Below, piece by piece: positions 21,472 to 33,100 of a DNA stretch of 64,000 nucleotides (position 1 is its first letter; each line of letters begins with the position of its first letter). The stretch is from contig CM055098.1 of assembly GCA_029204225.1 (NCBI GenBank), positions 26,021,473 to 26,085,472 on the forward strand, in the 5' to 3' direction. Source of the DNA: Diphasiastrum complanatum. Its lineage: Eukaryota > Streptophyta > Lycopodiopsida > Lycopodiales > Lycopodiaceae. Under the pieces are notes generated by a model, which did no database searches, had not been told where the DNA came from, and saw nothing but the letters and a program-made list of their open reading frames with translations. Both the position numbers and the translations under genes were made by a program.

Positions 21472-22224
21472 AGTTAACTTTAAACTATGTGTGTGTGTGT
21501 GTTCCTACTCAAATATCACATAAATCAATGATCTAGATTGATTTTGGGAATTACCAGTACCTCGGGTATTACTATGCGACATTATTTTTTCTCTACAAAT
21601 TTCATCGGTGGTAATTTTCGCTCTTGAAGTACACACTTCTCATGGATGGAAACATGAAAATACTTAATCCTCATGGAATGGAATTTTGAAAATAAATGTG
21701 CCTCTTGAATGAAATCTTATGGATACATAGCTCCTTACAAATAAAATCATCGACAGAATCTTTTAAATATGTGTCTGTAGCTCTTTTTAGGATTTTTGTG
21801 ACACATTATGTACAATAATGGGTGTTTGTCGACCCATAGCAAACATTTAATAGCTCATTTTTGGTCTCCAGAAAGCTTGACAAAATTATTACAATGGATC
21901 TCCAAACATCTATTATCTTAGTCCATAAAGCACCGGTGGAAATTTTCCTTTTTGGTTTTCAGCAACGCTTAAATAGCACAATTCTATTTGTCTAGGTATA
22001 GACTTCATTGAATAACCTTACAAATGTGCAAGGTATACTTATTATAAATAAAAACAATTGTAAATTACATCTTTCAAAATGTATGTTTACTATAAATAAT
22101 AAGTGTAGATTTCCTAAATTTTATTAATAATACAAATTTGTTTTTGTACAAATTTTTAATAATGCTTTACGTGGGGAGCAGGCCCTCCCTTGAGGACCTT
22201 TTGCCCTGGGAAAGAAGACCGCTT
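21451..22224 (-). repeat. Partial copy of the inverted-repeat arm
   Basis: It matches the left arm from about 6365 to 7230 in the same orientation (AATATCACATAAATCAATGA, ACCTCGGGTATTACTATGCGA, GCTTTACGTGGGG). It ends abruptly inside the GC-rich block at GACCGCTT. It carries the empty SINE target site (GCAACGCTTAAATAGCAC near 21965), showing that the SINE in the left arm is a later insertion. Confidence 0.88.
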
Positions 22225-22227
22225 TTA

Positions 22228-22262
22228 TCTTTGTTAATATTGTATGGTAATATTAACAAAGA
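22228..22262. repeat. Perfect 13-bp inverted repeat with 9-nt loop
   Basis: TCTTTGTTAATAT and its exact complement flank TGTATGGTA. Related units GTATGGTAATATTAACAAA and TTAATATTGTATGGTAATATT follow to about 22340. It starts exactly where the arm copy breaks off. It could be a small hairpin element or part of a MITE; no target duplication is seen. Confidence 0.8.
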
Positions 22263-24304
22263 TTGTATCGTATGGTAATATTAACAAACAATCTTTTTGA
22301 GAGCATATATTCTTAATATTGTATGGTAATATTCATTGTAAATACTTTATCTTGAAACTTTTTTAACTTGTTCTTTTATGTAAGAAAAAAAGCTTTGATT
22401 GATTGTTTTTTTAACGCAAAGACAATTTTGATCATAATATTCATTCCATGCTTGGCAAGACAAGCATAAATTTTTTTTGTGAAATATTGAATGCGCAAAG
22501 TCCAGTCACTTCTTTGCATGTTATGAAGATCTTATCAGAAAGCTAATGAAGATTTCCTTATGAAGATCTATATGGCTCTGGAGGTCTAGAGAGGATTGTT
22601 TTTATTAAAAAAAAGCCTGCAAACAAATAGGGTTCAAAAACCTTTTAGTCAGTAGAATACCAGAAATTGGCAACAATTGGCAATCCTTGAGGTATCCAGA
22701 ATTAATAGGTCTGGTATTAACATTACTTTCTATTTCCTAAAATTCCGAAGAACTTGTGTTCCTACAGAGTGGAATAGAGGACACTGCTTAGTCCCTTTCA
22801 TCTGTGCACCCTGCCAACGTATTTTATATAACTATGGTAGCTACATTATCCCAGAACCGTTGTAGAAAGAATCTGATAAATTCAGAAGCTTTGGGACTGT
22901 GCAGTCTACTTATTGAAATTTGGGAAATGATTGCCTATGAATCTGCAGGTGGAGTTGTATGCTAAGCGTAGAACAAACTAGCAGCTAGTAGCGAGGGCAG
23001 CCTGCAACCAGTTCCCACCCAGAACAATAAAGTCCTTAGAATCTACTCCCACTAAATCTAGGAAGAATATCGCCGCAACTCTACACACGACTACTGACAG
23101 TAGGAAAAAGTTATTATCACACACATGCATCTGAACAGCTATTCTCTGGTGCCTCACACACACAACTTAGTAGGAAATCGCTGCTTTCTCAAAACACACG
23201 TGTTTGGGCAGAGAATGATTGCTGCCTGACAGACACCTTCTCAATAGATCGTTGGGGGCTCACATATCCTTTCTGCAGAACTCTGAAACAGGCCAAGCTG
23301 ATCGTCGCACTCACACAAAAAAAAACAATACAGCTCCACAAATAATCTCAACCGATAGTCACTCCTTAAACAAACTAAGAGGAATTCATTTCTACACATC
23401 CATAACTAAGAGGAATATCTGCTGCCATTGCGATCCCTGCTCATAAGCTGATGCATGCCTCAACGAGATCTCCATGCTAAACCTTTCAAAAATGTTCCAA
23501 GTTGCTCAAGCTCTCAATGGTAGCTAGGAATGATGGTGGGCAGCAAGAAGCATAACAGCCCTAATTCTTGTAACCATTTCATGATCTGGTTGAAAGCATT
23601 CTTATCCCTGATAATGCTAGCTTCTTGAGATCCGGAGCCTTGGAAAATGGACGCATCGTTGGAGCAGGCAAAGGCTTGCGCAAGAAACTGATGAGGGAGA
23701 AGGCAAAGGCTTGCGCAAGAAAATGTCCACAACGTTGGAGCAGTTCACGAAGCAGTTCGCGAAACAGACAGCACGATCCAAGGAGATGATCATGAACCTC
23801 GCGCCGCGGCGGGAGGTCTAGAGAGGATTCTTTTCTGATTTAAAAAATGGCTCTGGATCCAGAAAGGATTTTTTTTCTCAATAAAAAGAAACATTCCACA
23901 GCTTAAACTAAACATACCATTTTTCTGAAATTCTATAGCTGAAAATTTGAAAACTTGAAGACAAAAGTCCAGAGATGCATTGACAAAAGTCAACCAGTCA
24001 CAACCTAACATCACACATCACACGAAAAAGTTGCATGTAGTGGGCGATGTGATCTGAACCCCAAGCCACCCGAACTGCATCTACAAACTCTATTATCTAT
24101 AATACCTAAAAGAGACGCTACCATTCATGTATATTTGAAGGATATAGATCTGCAATACAAAATCATAATAAGCTCCAATTCATAAATACGATTACGTTTT
24201 AAAAATGACAAGCAATCCAAAAAATTAAGATACTTAGAATTACACTTTCAAAAATCATGTGGATTTACAGCCTCCACATTAAGTTCTGAATGCATATAAA
24301 CATG
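22263..24304. other. No recognisable gene
   Basis: No frame here looks like protein by composition or motif. A phrase GAGGTCTAGAGAGGATT occurs twice (about 22580 and 23811). The rest appears to be unique intergenic sequence or decayed repeats. Confidence 0.4.
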
Positions 24305-24553
24305 TTAAATAAGCACCTCTGAAATGGTTTGTCCTCTTGGAGAAACTTTGAAATCAATAATCGGCCCTTTCCAATAAGATCTATATGTATACTTGGCCTT
24401 TTTCTTTTGGCGAAAAGCCCCTCTCGCCGATGGATGCATCAGTACCCAAGAAGCCTTATGATAATCACGAGCAATCCATGTGCCATCGTCTTCCCTCTCA
24501 TTATAAAAAATTGCAGAGCATATCAAGGCTCTCGGTCTCTTTCTCATCGCCAT
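24305..24553 (-). CDS. Hypothetical small protein (82 aa)
   Basis: A short basic frame with many Trp and aromatic residues (SAIFYNEREDDGTWIARDYH, WVLMHPSARGAF, YRSYWKGPIIDF). An in-frame stop lies a few codons upstream of the first ATG, so the start is plausible. I recognise no family, signal peptide or membrane segment. It could be a real small gene, one exon of a larger one or chance. It lies 0.8 kb from the storage-protein gene on the same strand. Confidence 0.3.
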   Translation of the reverse strand: MAMRKRPRALICSAIFYNEREDDGTWIARDYHKASWVLMHPSARGAFRQKKKAKYTYRSYWKGPIIDFKVSPRGQTISEVLI

Positions 24554-24929
24554 AGCTTGAAGAGTTCATGTTTGAACTCGTCAATATGAGAGTCCAAAGT
24601 ATAATAGGCGCCAAATTGTGAGTCCCAAGATAATTTTAACTTGAGGTAACCCAAGCAGTTTAGTCAACCAATCGTCGCGCACGCCAACCAATAGTATGCT
24701 TCCAATCTACCGGACCGGAAATTCAAATTTGCCCAAATATGAATTGTGTTTTCCGGGTCAGGCGAGTTATGTTACATAGAAGCCACTATGTCAAAAACTC
24801 ATTGGGCCACATGGACATAAACAGAGAGGAAAGAAAAAAAAAACTCGTAAGAAACGGCCATTCTAAGTTTGAGAACTCATGTAATGAATTTTCCAATGGA
24901 GAAACATGTCACGATATTTTTCTTGTATG

Positions 24930-25127
24930 CTTGTTAATAGATACTTAAATAGCTCATTCTAAACTAACACCAACACAAACACGGTAGATCAAGGTGAAGA
25001 GAGTTCAACCTAATTCTCTTTACTTTTTATCTTTAGCTTGTTAATAGATACTGAATAGCTCACTCTAAACGAACACGGTAGTTCAGGGCGAAGAGAGAAT
25101 CTAATTCTCTTTACTTTTTATCCTTGG
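24930..25127. repeat. Imperfect tandem duplication (about 91-106 bp)
   Basis: Two copies start at CTTGTTAATAGATACT (24930 and 25037) and end CTCTTTACTTTTTATC. The second copy lacks about 15 bp around the CACCAACACAAACACG stretch. It lies downstream of the storage-protein gene. Confidence 0.8.
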
Positions 25128-25313
25128 ATCAATACATCTGGCTCGATATGATTTGTCTTAGCAACTACTAGATCTCATTTGAAATCGAGAAAATCAAAAT
25201 TCTTTATGCTGAAAAGATAGTAGGCTTCTCTCTAAACTACGTATCCTGAAAAGAACGAGGCTCCTTTCTACACTCGGATCTTATCAGCATCGAATCATTA
25301 TCGTTGCGTAGCT

Positions 25314-25943
25314 TCAGTACGCTGCTTCTACGTTCATCAGGGATAGCCCACATTGTTGTGGCAGACGGAGAGCCTGCTGGCGGTGTTGTCGAAGACGTTG
25401 CTCCTGCTCAAGAGCCTCGTACAGGCATTCTCGCGGAATACGCTCAAGTTTGTTGCAGCATTCCTGAGAGGGCTGCCTACGTTGCTCCACTGTTTCATAG
25501 CATGGCTGCAATGATACTCGTTCACAACGGCGACGATGTGCCTTATCTTCCCCTACTTGAAAAAAAACATCCGCCACTACTGATTCCGAGCGTCTTTCGC
25601 ATTCTCGTCCGTGGGGAGGCCTAAGTCCGCATCTTTCTGGTAATTGCATGGCTGTTGACCTGTACTTCTCATCTCCCAGCCGCCTGTCGCGCACTAACGC
25701 TTCGCATCTGCATTCATCGTCACCGACCTGTTCTAGCCTCCGACAGCATTCAGCCGAAGGATGCTCGTCACGTTCCGCAGCCCTGTAGCAAGGCTGAAGA
25801 TCCACATCCCTGCATCTTTGCTGTGGATTAAGCTCGAAATCCAAATCTACATGAAAACCCACAACCATCTGAACCAGCAAGACAGCTACAACTGTTGTTG
25901 CTATTGCTAGAGAACCCATGATCTGCTGCGGCGACACTGTCAA
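25314..25943 (-). CDS. Tandem two-domain 2S-albumin-like storage protein
   Basis: A 209-residue frame starts with a hydrophobic signal peptide (about residues 10-30, MGSLAIATTVVAVLLVQMVV) and then has two Arg/Glu/Gln-rich units with the 2S albumin eight-cysteine pattern. Unit 1 has C44, C52, C66-C67, C78-x-C80, C105, C115. Unit 2 has C140, C148, C162-C163, C173, C198, with Tyr175 in place of the second Cys of CxC and no last Cys. Motifs LQPCY, ECCxxLE and LPxxCGL repeat in both. 2S albumins are secretory, disulfide-linked nitrogen stores of protein vacuoles in seeds, and also occur in fern spores. Two units in one chain are unusual. RY and G-box motifs upstream fit embryo- or spore-specific expression. 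Met9 is an alternative start. Confidence 0.85.
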   Translation of the reverse strand: MTVSPQQIMGSLAIATTVVAVLLVQMVVGFHVDLDFELNPQQRCRDVDLQPCYRAAERDEHPSAECCRRLEQVGDDECRCEALVRDRRLGDEKYRSTAMQLPERCGLRPPHGRECERRSESVVADVFFQVGEDKAHRRRCERVSLQPCYETVEQRRQPSQECCNKLERIPRECLYEALEQEQRLRQHRQQALRLPQQCGLSLMNVEAAY

Positions 25944-26044
25944 AAAACTTCAAAGGAGAATTTACATCTACGTCGGATCGAGGTTCAGATGGAACAGACC
26001 AAAAACAAGTGAACGCATGGATACATAGGGTGATGGAATTCATA

Positions 26045-26182
26045 CTTTATAGTGGTGTATGGCGAACAAGCGATGGATCGATTTGAAGATGTGCATGCAC
26101 ATGCAGCTCCACGTGTACAGGATGGCCGGCACTAGTGCTTGTGGAAAGGATAAGGTGGGTGAGCGTGGAATCTGGATGCATG
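26045..26182 (-). promoter_or_regulatory. Promoter of the 2S-albumin-like gene: TATA, RY motifs, G-box
   Basis: On the minus strand a TATAAAG lies at 26045-26051, about 100 bp upstream of the ATG. Beyond it are TGCATGCA (26092-26099), CATGCA (26100-26105), a G-box/ABRE core CACGTG within CCACGTGTAC (26109-26118) and another CATGCA complement (26177-26182). RY elements bind ABI3/FUS3/LEC2-type B3 factors, and G-boxes bind bZIP factors of the ABA pathway. The clustering is typical of seed storage promoters. Confidence 0.7.
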
Positions 26183-26259
26183 AAGATGTAAAATGCGAGG
26201 TGGGTATGTCTATGAGAGATCTCCACTCACAACAATACGTGCAATTAAATATTTAAGAT

Positions 26260-26965
26260 GAATTTCTGTTTCGCGCACTCTTGTCTCCTTTTACATTAAA
26301 ATTTCACACAAATTAGTCACATACATGCTCAAAGTATCAGGGCGAGGATGATAGAGAGCTGAGAGATTGGGTAGAATTCGAAACAGTAAGTAGTTAGTCA
26401 GGACTTCACCATAGGCTGAATAGAGTAGTTATGATACTAAATTTGAAAGAGCGACTAAATTAGTTTCGTAAAGAGATGTCCACGATATTGGAATTTGTTT
26501 TTCATCTCTACTTGCTTTCACTAGCACAATTATGTGCAATATTTAAGAACATCCATGAAAGCACGTTTCTGAGTCCATGGGCTCCAAGATCTCTCTCTCC
26601 CCATTCCATACACAAACTGATCTAATTTTACCCTAGTGACTCCTAGACCGAGTCCCTATATCACTTCCTTGGCATCTCTTTTGTAATGAGCATAAAGTGA
26701 TCAACATCCTCTCATAAGTACTCCTTAGATTTTAGAAACTTTTATGGTCACACCACTTATCTTTTTACGCAATTGTCATTGGTGTTATTTTGTCATCACA
26801 AGAGCAAAATAACCACCACTTGCACGGCTCGTAGCCACCCAAACAATAAATGATGGCTTGCACAAGCATTTTGCATTGTGTGGCTATCACATAATGATTT
26901 CTAAGGTATTCTGGCCACTTGGCCAATGTGTTGCATTTTTCGCTATGGAGCAAAAAAGGCGAGTC
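26260..26965. other. No recognisable gene
   Basis: This is the distal upstream region of the storage-protein gene. A minus-strand frame at 26765-26995 runs into the broken end of copia element C, but its sequence resembles nothing I know. Confidence 0.4.
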
Positions 26966-28290
26966 TGAAATGCCACAGCATATCAGTTGATTCATAAGTG
27001 GCTATGTGAAGAGCTTGACTGTTAGAAAGTAGCAGTGGCTGAGTTTGTAAAGATAGATGCTTTTTTTTTCATAGGCTAGAACCTTCTGGGATTTGTCAAG
27101 GATTGTGCAGCCTTCTGTATCAAATTCGACCCTCTGACCTGAATCAGTGATTTTGCTAATTGAGAGAAGATTCTTGGTCAGATTTGGGATGTGGAGAACG
27201 TTGGACAGCAACTTGACTTCACCCTTTTTGAATTCAACCTTGATTGTTCCTTCACCTTCAATTGAATCTGACAAGTTGTCTCCAAGTTGCACAACTTGAG
27301 AGTGGGTAAACGACTTCTAGTCTTTGAACCAGTCGCGATGGTGAGTCATGTGTTGAGTTGCTCCGGAGTCTAGATACCAGAAATCAATATCATGTTGTTC
27401 TCCAACTTTGGTCATGAAAGCTGCTTCATCTTCATCTTCTTCTTGTTGCTGATTTGAGTGACTGGCTATAGCACTATGTGCTTGTTGTTGGAACTGCTTC
27501 TTCTTTTTGTTGTTGTACTTCAAAGTTCAGTAGTCCTTGATTTCATGACCAATCCTCTTACAATATCTGCAGAATAGTTTCTGCACAGGTTGGAATGATG
27601 AAGAGCTTGAATTTCATCCTAAACCAAAATTTGGTCTAGACTGTATGTTTCTCTTTTTGTCAGTAGAGCCTCACTTTGTAGATCTCTTGGATCTAAACTT
27701 TTGATTTCTTGAATACAGAGCTTGAGGATTCAATCCTGAGCCTGAGGAGGATGCTGATCTTCTGATCTCCTCTTGTAGGAGCAGCGAGATTACTCTTGAT
27801 AAAGTGAGGTGCTCCTGGGTAGAAATTGCCATTACCCAATTTTCGTAGGCTTCAAGTAGACTCAATAATAGAGTCATGATTGCATCGGAATCTTCTATGA
27901 CTGAGCCAGTTGCAGTCATTTGCTCCATAAGATTTTTGAAAGTGTTGAGGTGACTCGAAACACTATCTACTTCAAACATTCTGAGGTTGAATAATTTCTT
28001 CCTCAGATGGAGCTTGGATGTAACATCTCTAATGTCATAGAGAGTTGCTAGGATGTCCCATGCATCCTTAGTTGTCTGAGCAGCACGTATGTGGATGATC
28101 TGAGTGTCCTTTATGTTGAGGGTGATCATGGCAAATGCTTTGCCATCTCTCAGTCTCCACTTGGTGATGACGACTGCATCACCATCGGTGCCATCAACGA
28201 TGTCCCACAATTCTTTGCCTAACTTCAAAATCCAAAGCTATCATCTTGAATTGAATATTTCCATCCATTTTTTGAAGTTCATTTCATCTT
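26966..28290 (-). pseudogene. copia element C: gag, protease, pre-integrase
   Basis: In minus order: gag (GKELWDIVDGTDGDAVVITK, KLHLRKKLFNLRM, SLLLQEEIRRS; 28290-27671); a CCHC-like knuckle (CRYCKRIGHEIKDY near 27590-27540, with a stop where the final Cys is expected); aspartic protease (DFWYLDSGATQHMTHHRDWF, 27523-27317); and pre-integrase (LHIPNLTKNLLSISKITDSG, 27292-27002), ending at ESTDMLWHFRL near 26970. There the copia sequence stops in the middle of the zinc region. Frameshifts separate the blocks. Relatives lie at 1-700, 45610-46178 and 46870-47589. Confidence 0.85.
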
Positions 28291-28399
28291 GAAATAGACT
28301 TTTCAAAGTACTAATGCAAGTATTCTTGAATAATTTTCAGTTTTTTCTTTCATTGCATACTCTACTGAGTTGCTTTAGTGGCAAACCATTTTCCCTTCT

Positions 28400-28587
28400 C
28401 TTCTCTCACTCATAAGCTACCACTTCAAAATGAATAGTAGCATAAATAATCTTACTTGGATTAAGTCTTCCAAACAAGTTAAAATAATGATCTAACATAT
28501 GCAACCATTCTTCGATGGCAATGAACTGGGCATCACCATTAAATTTTTTAATGATAATTTTATCCTTGTAATCATAAACAACTATGT
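28400..28587 (-). pseudogene. Possible gypsy-type gag fragment
   Basis: The minus strand is open for about 58 codons and reads KFNGDAQFIAIEEWLHMLDH, which resembles the start of a Ty3/gypsy retrotransposon gag domain (KFxG...EEWL). It lies immediately upstream of copia gag C and ends at the boundary of the repeat copy at 28588. The match is short, so the class is uncertain. Confidence 0.4.
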
Positions 28588-28993
28588 TGTTGTCCCTCCT
28601 TTTTGTGAGCTTTGAGCTTTGGTAAAACTATTGGAGATCTAATTTACATCCCACTAAATCACTTGTAGATCTATCTATAAGGGAGGGACCTTCTCATTCT
28701 AAGGTGCACCACCCTCGGGCATTTCGCAACGAGGAAGTCCCCAGCTAGGGTGTCTTCTCCCTACGTGATGCCAATTGTTCAGATTTTCTTCTGTATTGTG
28801 GAGGCATCTCTAGAAGCAAAATTTTCATATGTATTTTACAACCAAAATTTTGTGTGAGCATTCTTTTAAAAATCCTTAAGTGGACAACCAATAAAAATTG
28901 ACACATAGCATGTGAGCATTTTAATGGAATGTGTAGATAGCCAATGATGGGCTGCCACATAGCACATGCACATTATGGTAGAATGTGTTAGTA

Positions 28994-29024
<31 letters not shown>

Positions 29025-29203
29025 TTGCGTCCCAAAAAAAATTCAAGAAAAAATGTAGAAAAGACTTGCGCTAAAAATGTGAAAATAGGGGGAAAAAAAT
29101 CTATATTCTGAAAAAAAAACTTGAAAAAAACATTCGGCAAAAAAAAACCATATGAACCTTCGCACGTGTGGGATTACGCAAGGAAAGTTCTTTTGCCGTC
29201 GGG
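28588..29203. repeat. Partial copy of the carboxylesterase-flanking repeat
   Basis: It begins TGTTGTCCCTCC and matches 9217-9805 in the same orientation, including the A-rich stretch and the start of the GC-rich arm block (CCATATGAACCTTCGCACGTG). It ends at about 29203, inside the GC-rich block. A (CA)n run of about 24 bp (29002-29025) is specific to this copy. No carboxylesterase sequence accompanies it. Confidence 0.88.
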
Positions 29204-30120
29204 TCTTTTGTCTACTTTAACCTAGCAGATTTGTGGTAAAAAGGTGAAAAAATCACTTTGTCAAGTTGAGCTAAAATCACCGTTTCTCCACGGAATTTCC
29301 TGACTGAACATTCTAAAGTCATGGATTCAATAGGGCGACTCTGCTCCAGGCCTCAGATCGTGCTCAAAACGATCCACAGGAGAGCTTGATTTTTTTGAGA
29401 GAAGGGAGGCGCGGCCGCAGGCAGGGAAGTTGCGGGCAGTTCGCGCGCCCAACGCGATGAAGAACTTAGTGTACCGAAGTTCTTAGTGTATGCAAGAGTT
29501 TGGTTCGATGCCCAGATGTACTTTGAACCTGTAGATAAGGTGTCAAGTGAATGAACGGTCCAAAATCTGTGATGGGAGAGAAATTTGAACCACAAGATTT
29601 GGTTCAGCCATTGGATGAGTTTTAAACAGGGTCCTGAAGAATTGAAGTGCATTCTGGCCTTTAACTTCATTAAAAATTTTCATACTGAAAGTTGAGTTGG
29701 GTCCCTTCACAAGTGAAGAGTGAAGTTTCTTCAAAGTGAATAAACAGTTCAAAAGCTAGAAAAGTCCCTATTTTTGGGTCCTTTGCCCATTTTGACCCAA
29801 ACGAAAGGCTATATATAACCTCCAAACGAAGGGCACCCGGACTGTACCTGCAAGTACGGTACAGCAAAACAGAGCGGTTGCAGCGGAGAAAGTGTTCGGA
29901 GTATGCCAGAAGTAGTTTCACCATTCCACTGGGCACGTTGTTGGGAATTGACGACTGAGTGGATTTCGGAAGGCGACACCGATTTGGCATTCAAATTGGT
30001 GGAAAAGCGGCGAGTGGCCTGGTAAGAAAAAAAGTGCAGGTCATTATTTTCAACTTCTGACATCACCGTTGGCCTCGACATACTGTTCTTAGCCTAAGAC
30101 AAAAGTTTTAAGCAGTTTTG
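29204..30120. other. Region upstream of element B, with TATA-like sequence
   Basis: No coding signal is seen. A GC-rich patch with a GCGGCCGC site lies near 29410, and CTATATATAACC near 29810 could be a promoter. The last 300 bp behave as the untranslated leader of element B, but no LTR matching 34294-34564 and no TGGTATCAGAGC primer site precede it, so B appears to have lost its 5' LTR. Confidence 0.4.
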
Positions 30121-30122
30121 CG

Positions 30123-33100
30123 ATGGCAAACATGGGAGAGTCCATTTTGAGTGAAAGTAGCAAATTGGACGGGATTTCCAACTATGCAGTGTGGAAATTC
30201 AAAATGAAAAACATACTGATGGAGAAAGATGTGTGGGAAGTCGTCACAGGTGATGAGAGAAGGCCGCCAAATGAAGCAGACATCAAAGTGTTCGACAAAA
30301 AGATGAGGAAAGCTTTGACCTTCATTAAATTGTTAGTGAAGGATCACATCATTACCCACATTTGTGATGCTATTACACCCAGACAGGCATGGGATGTGCT
30401 AAAGGCAGTTCGAGACGTCAAATCCGTCAAGAATCATGTTTCTGAAGTCAAAGTTGAATAGTGCCCGCATGGAGCAAGGAGAGCACATTCAGACGTACAT
30501 GACCAGAATCAAGACAATGAGAGATGAACTGCATTCTATTGGAGAACGCATACGTGATGTGGAGTTGGTGCATAATGCATTATGCGGCATTGCAGAACCC
30601 TATCAGATGTTTGTGAGCGGAATAACATCAAGAGAAAGATTGCCAACCTTTGATGAGCTCACAGGAATCTTGATGCAGAAAGAGCAACGATGAGAAATGG
30701 TGAAAGCTAGACGTCAAAATACTGATGATCAGGCACTTGCAACACGCCAAAAACAAGGCAAGGGCAAGGGCAAGAAGAAGACTAAACAGCAATTTGCCAA
30801 GTCTCAGGAGGATGAGGGATCTTCCAGCAAAACTAAGAAGAAAGGCAAGTGCTTCCATTGTGGTAAAAAGGGCCACTGGAAGAGTGAATCGCAAATTCCA
30901 GACGGAACAAGACAAGGGAAAACCAAAACAAGCAGGCAACCTTGTCGATGAAGTGAGATTGAAGACTCTAGCATCTTCATATCTGCATTGTCATCTAATC
31001 AAGATGATCAAGCATAGTATATTGACTCAGGAGCCACAAGACATGACAGGTAACAAGAACTGGTTCAGTAGTTTGAAGGCATTGGATAATGGAACATCTG
31101 TTTCACAAGCAAATGGTGAGGTGTGCATGATCAAGGGGATAGGCACAGTTTCAATCCAACTGCCTGACGGCAAAAGCAGGATGATTAGGGAGGTACTTTA
31201 CGTACCAGGTTTGAAGAAAAATCTACTTTCTGTTGGAGTCATTACTGATCAAAAGTTGAAAGTAGAATTCGCCCATGATCGTTGCTTTGTGAAGGATGCG
31301 AACCAAAAGTCCAAAGTTATTGCGAATGGAGTAAGAGAGCCCAATACAAAATTGTACAAGTTGAATGCCACAATCAAGGGGCAACATGGACTTGTGTCAT
31401 CCGTTCCTTCACAAACTGAGTTGTGGCACAAGACGCTTGGTCACTTGAACTTGGGAAGCCTCAGTTTGATGAGAAAATTGGAGATGGTAACAGGACTACC
31501 TACAATAGAAGATCACTTGAAATCGATGTACGAATCTTGTATATATGGGAAGCAGCATCGAGAGAAGTTCAATAAAGGAGGTGTTGCAAGAGCAAAGAAC
31601 ATCCTAGATTTAATCCACACAGATTTATGCAGGCCCATGAGGACCATGTCCCTAGGAAAAGCCTTCTATTTCATGACCTTTAATGATCATATGTCACGTA
31701 AGACGTGGATCTACTTCTTGAAGAAGAAATTAGATGCTTTTGATAACTTCAAGAACTTCAAAAACTTGGTCAAAAATCAAACAGGTAAGAAGATCAAAGT
31801 CCTAAGATCAGATAGTGGAGGTAATTATAAGTCTAATGACTTCAATGATCTTTGTGATCAATGTGGGATTAAAAGACAATTTACGCAAGCTCATACTCCT
31901 GCTCTCAATGGTATAGCTGAGCGCAAAAATTGTACAATTGTGGAAAGTGCCAGATCTATGCTAGCTGAGATGAAATTACCCAAAGATTTTTGGTCAGAAG
32001 CATGTAGCACGGCAGTCTATCTTCAAAATAGAAGTCCTACCATTGCCATACCAGAAATTACACCTGAGGAAGCATTCAGAAAGACAAAGCCAAAGGTGAA
32101 CCACTTGTGAATCTTTGGATGTAAGGCCTTTGTACATATTTCTAAGGAAGAAAGACGTAAACTTGATGTAAAAGCTATCAAGTGCATATTTCTAGGATAT
32201 GATGATTGCGTGAAGGGCTATAGATGTTTTGATCCAGTCGAAAACAAAATCCATATAAGCCGAGATGTTATCTTTGATGAATCCAAGATGTATGAAGACG
32301 AAGATGCTGAGAAGATAGACACATCCAGTAGAAAAAATGGCAAATGATGATCCATTCATTGACCTTCCGAGTAATGAACATGAGGATACATCTCAAGATA
32401 CTACTACTCAACCTCAAGAAACAGGTTGGAGAGATAGGGACAAATCTTTTGGTGCAAGAAGGATTGAAATTGCAGGTGACAAATGCAAGGAGAAGGATGT
32501 ATCGTGGGATACATTTTCACCAGGAAGCCGATCACCTGACAGAAAGCTCCCTAAGTGGTTTGAGAGATTGATGGAGAGCCGCGATATAGATGACTTTCTA
32601 GGATCATCTAACCAGGGAGAGCTACGAAGATCAACAAGAGAGAAGATACTACCTGAAAGGTATGAAGCAAATTATGCTCTGTTATCCAGCATTATTCAAA
32701 GCAAAGAACCTTCGACTTATGGTGAAGCGAACGATGATGACATTTGGATCAAAGCCATGGGAGAGGAGATGGAGGCAATTGCTAAGCATAGCACATGGGA
32801 CTTAGTAGAACCACCAGTTGGCAAGAAACCCATTGGTTGCAAATGGGTATATAGAACTAAGTACCATGCAGATGGAAGCATAGCAAAGCACAAAGCAAGA
32901 TTGGTAATCAAAGGGTACGCACAAAATAAAGGCATTGACTATGAGGAGACCTTTGCGCCGGTGTGTAAGTGGAATACTCTACGTCTACTTATTGCTTTAG
33001 CTTCACATTTTGGTTGGCCTTTGCATCAGATGGATGTGAAATCTGCTTTTCTAAATGGTGAGTTAGAAGAAGAAGTGTTCATGGATCAACCTAAAGGCTT

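Noticed and set aside
25304-25624. 106-residue plus-strand frame antisense to the 2S-albumin-like gene
   Set aside because: It is the opposite-strand reading of a confirmed coding region.
29400-29500. CpG-island promoter of a host gene near the GCGGCCGC site
   Set aside because: No coding exon follows except element B, and the GC-rich patch is under 60 bp.
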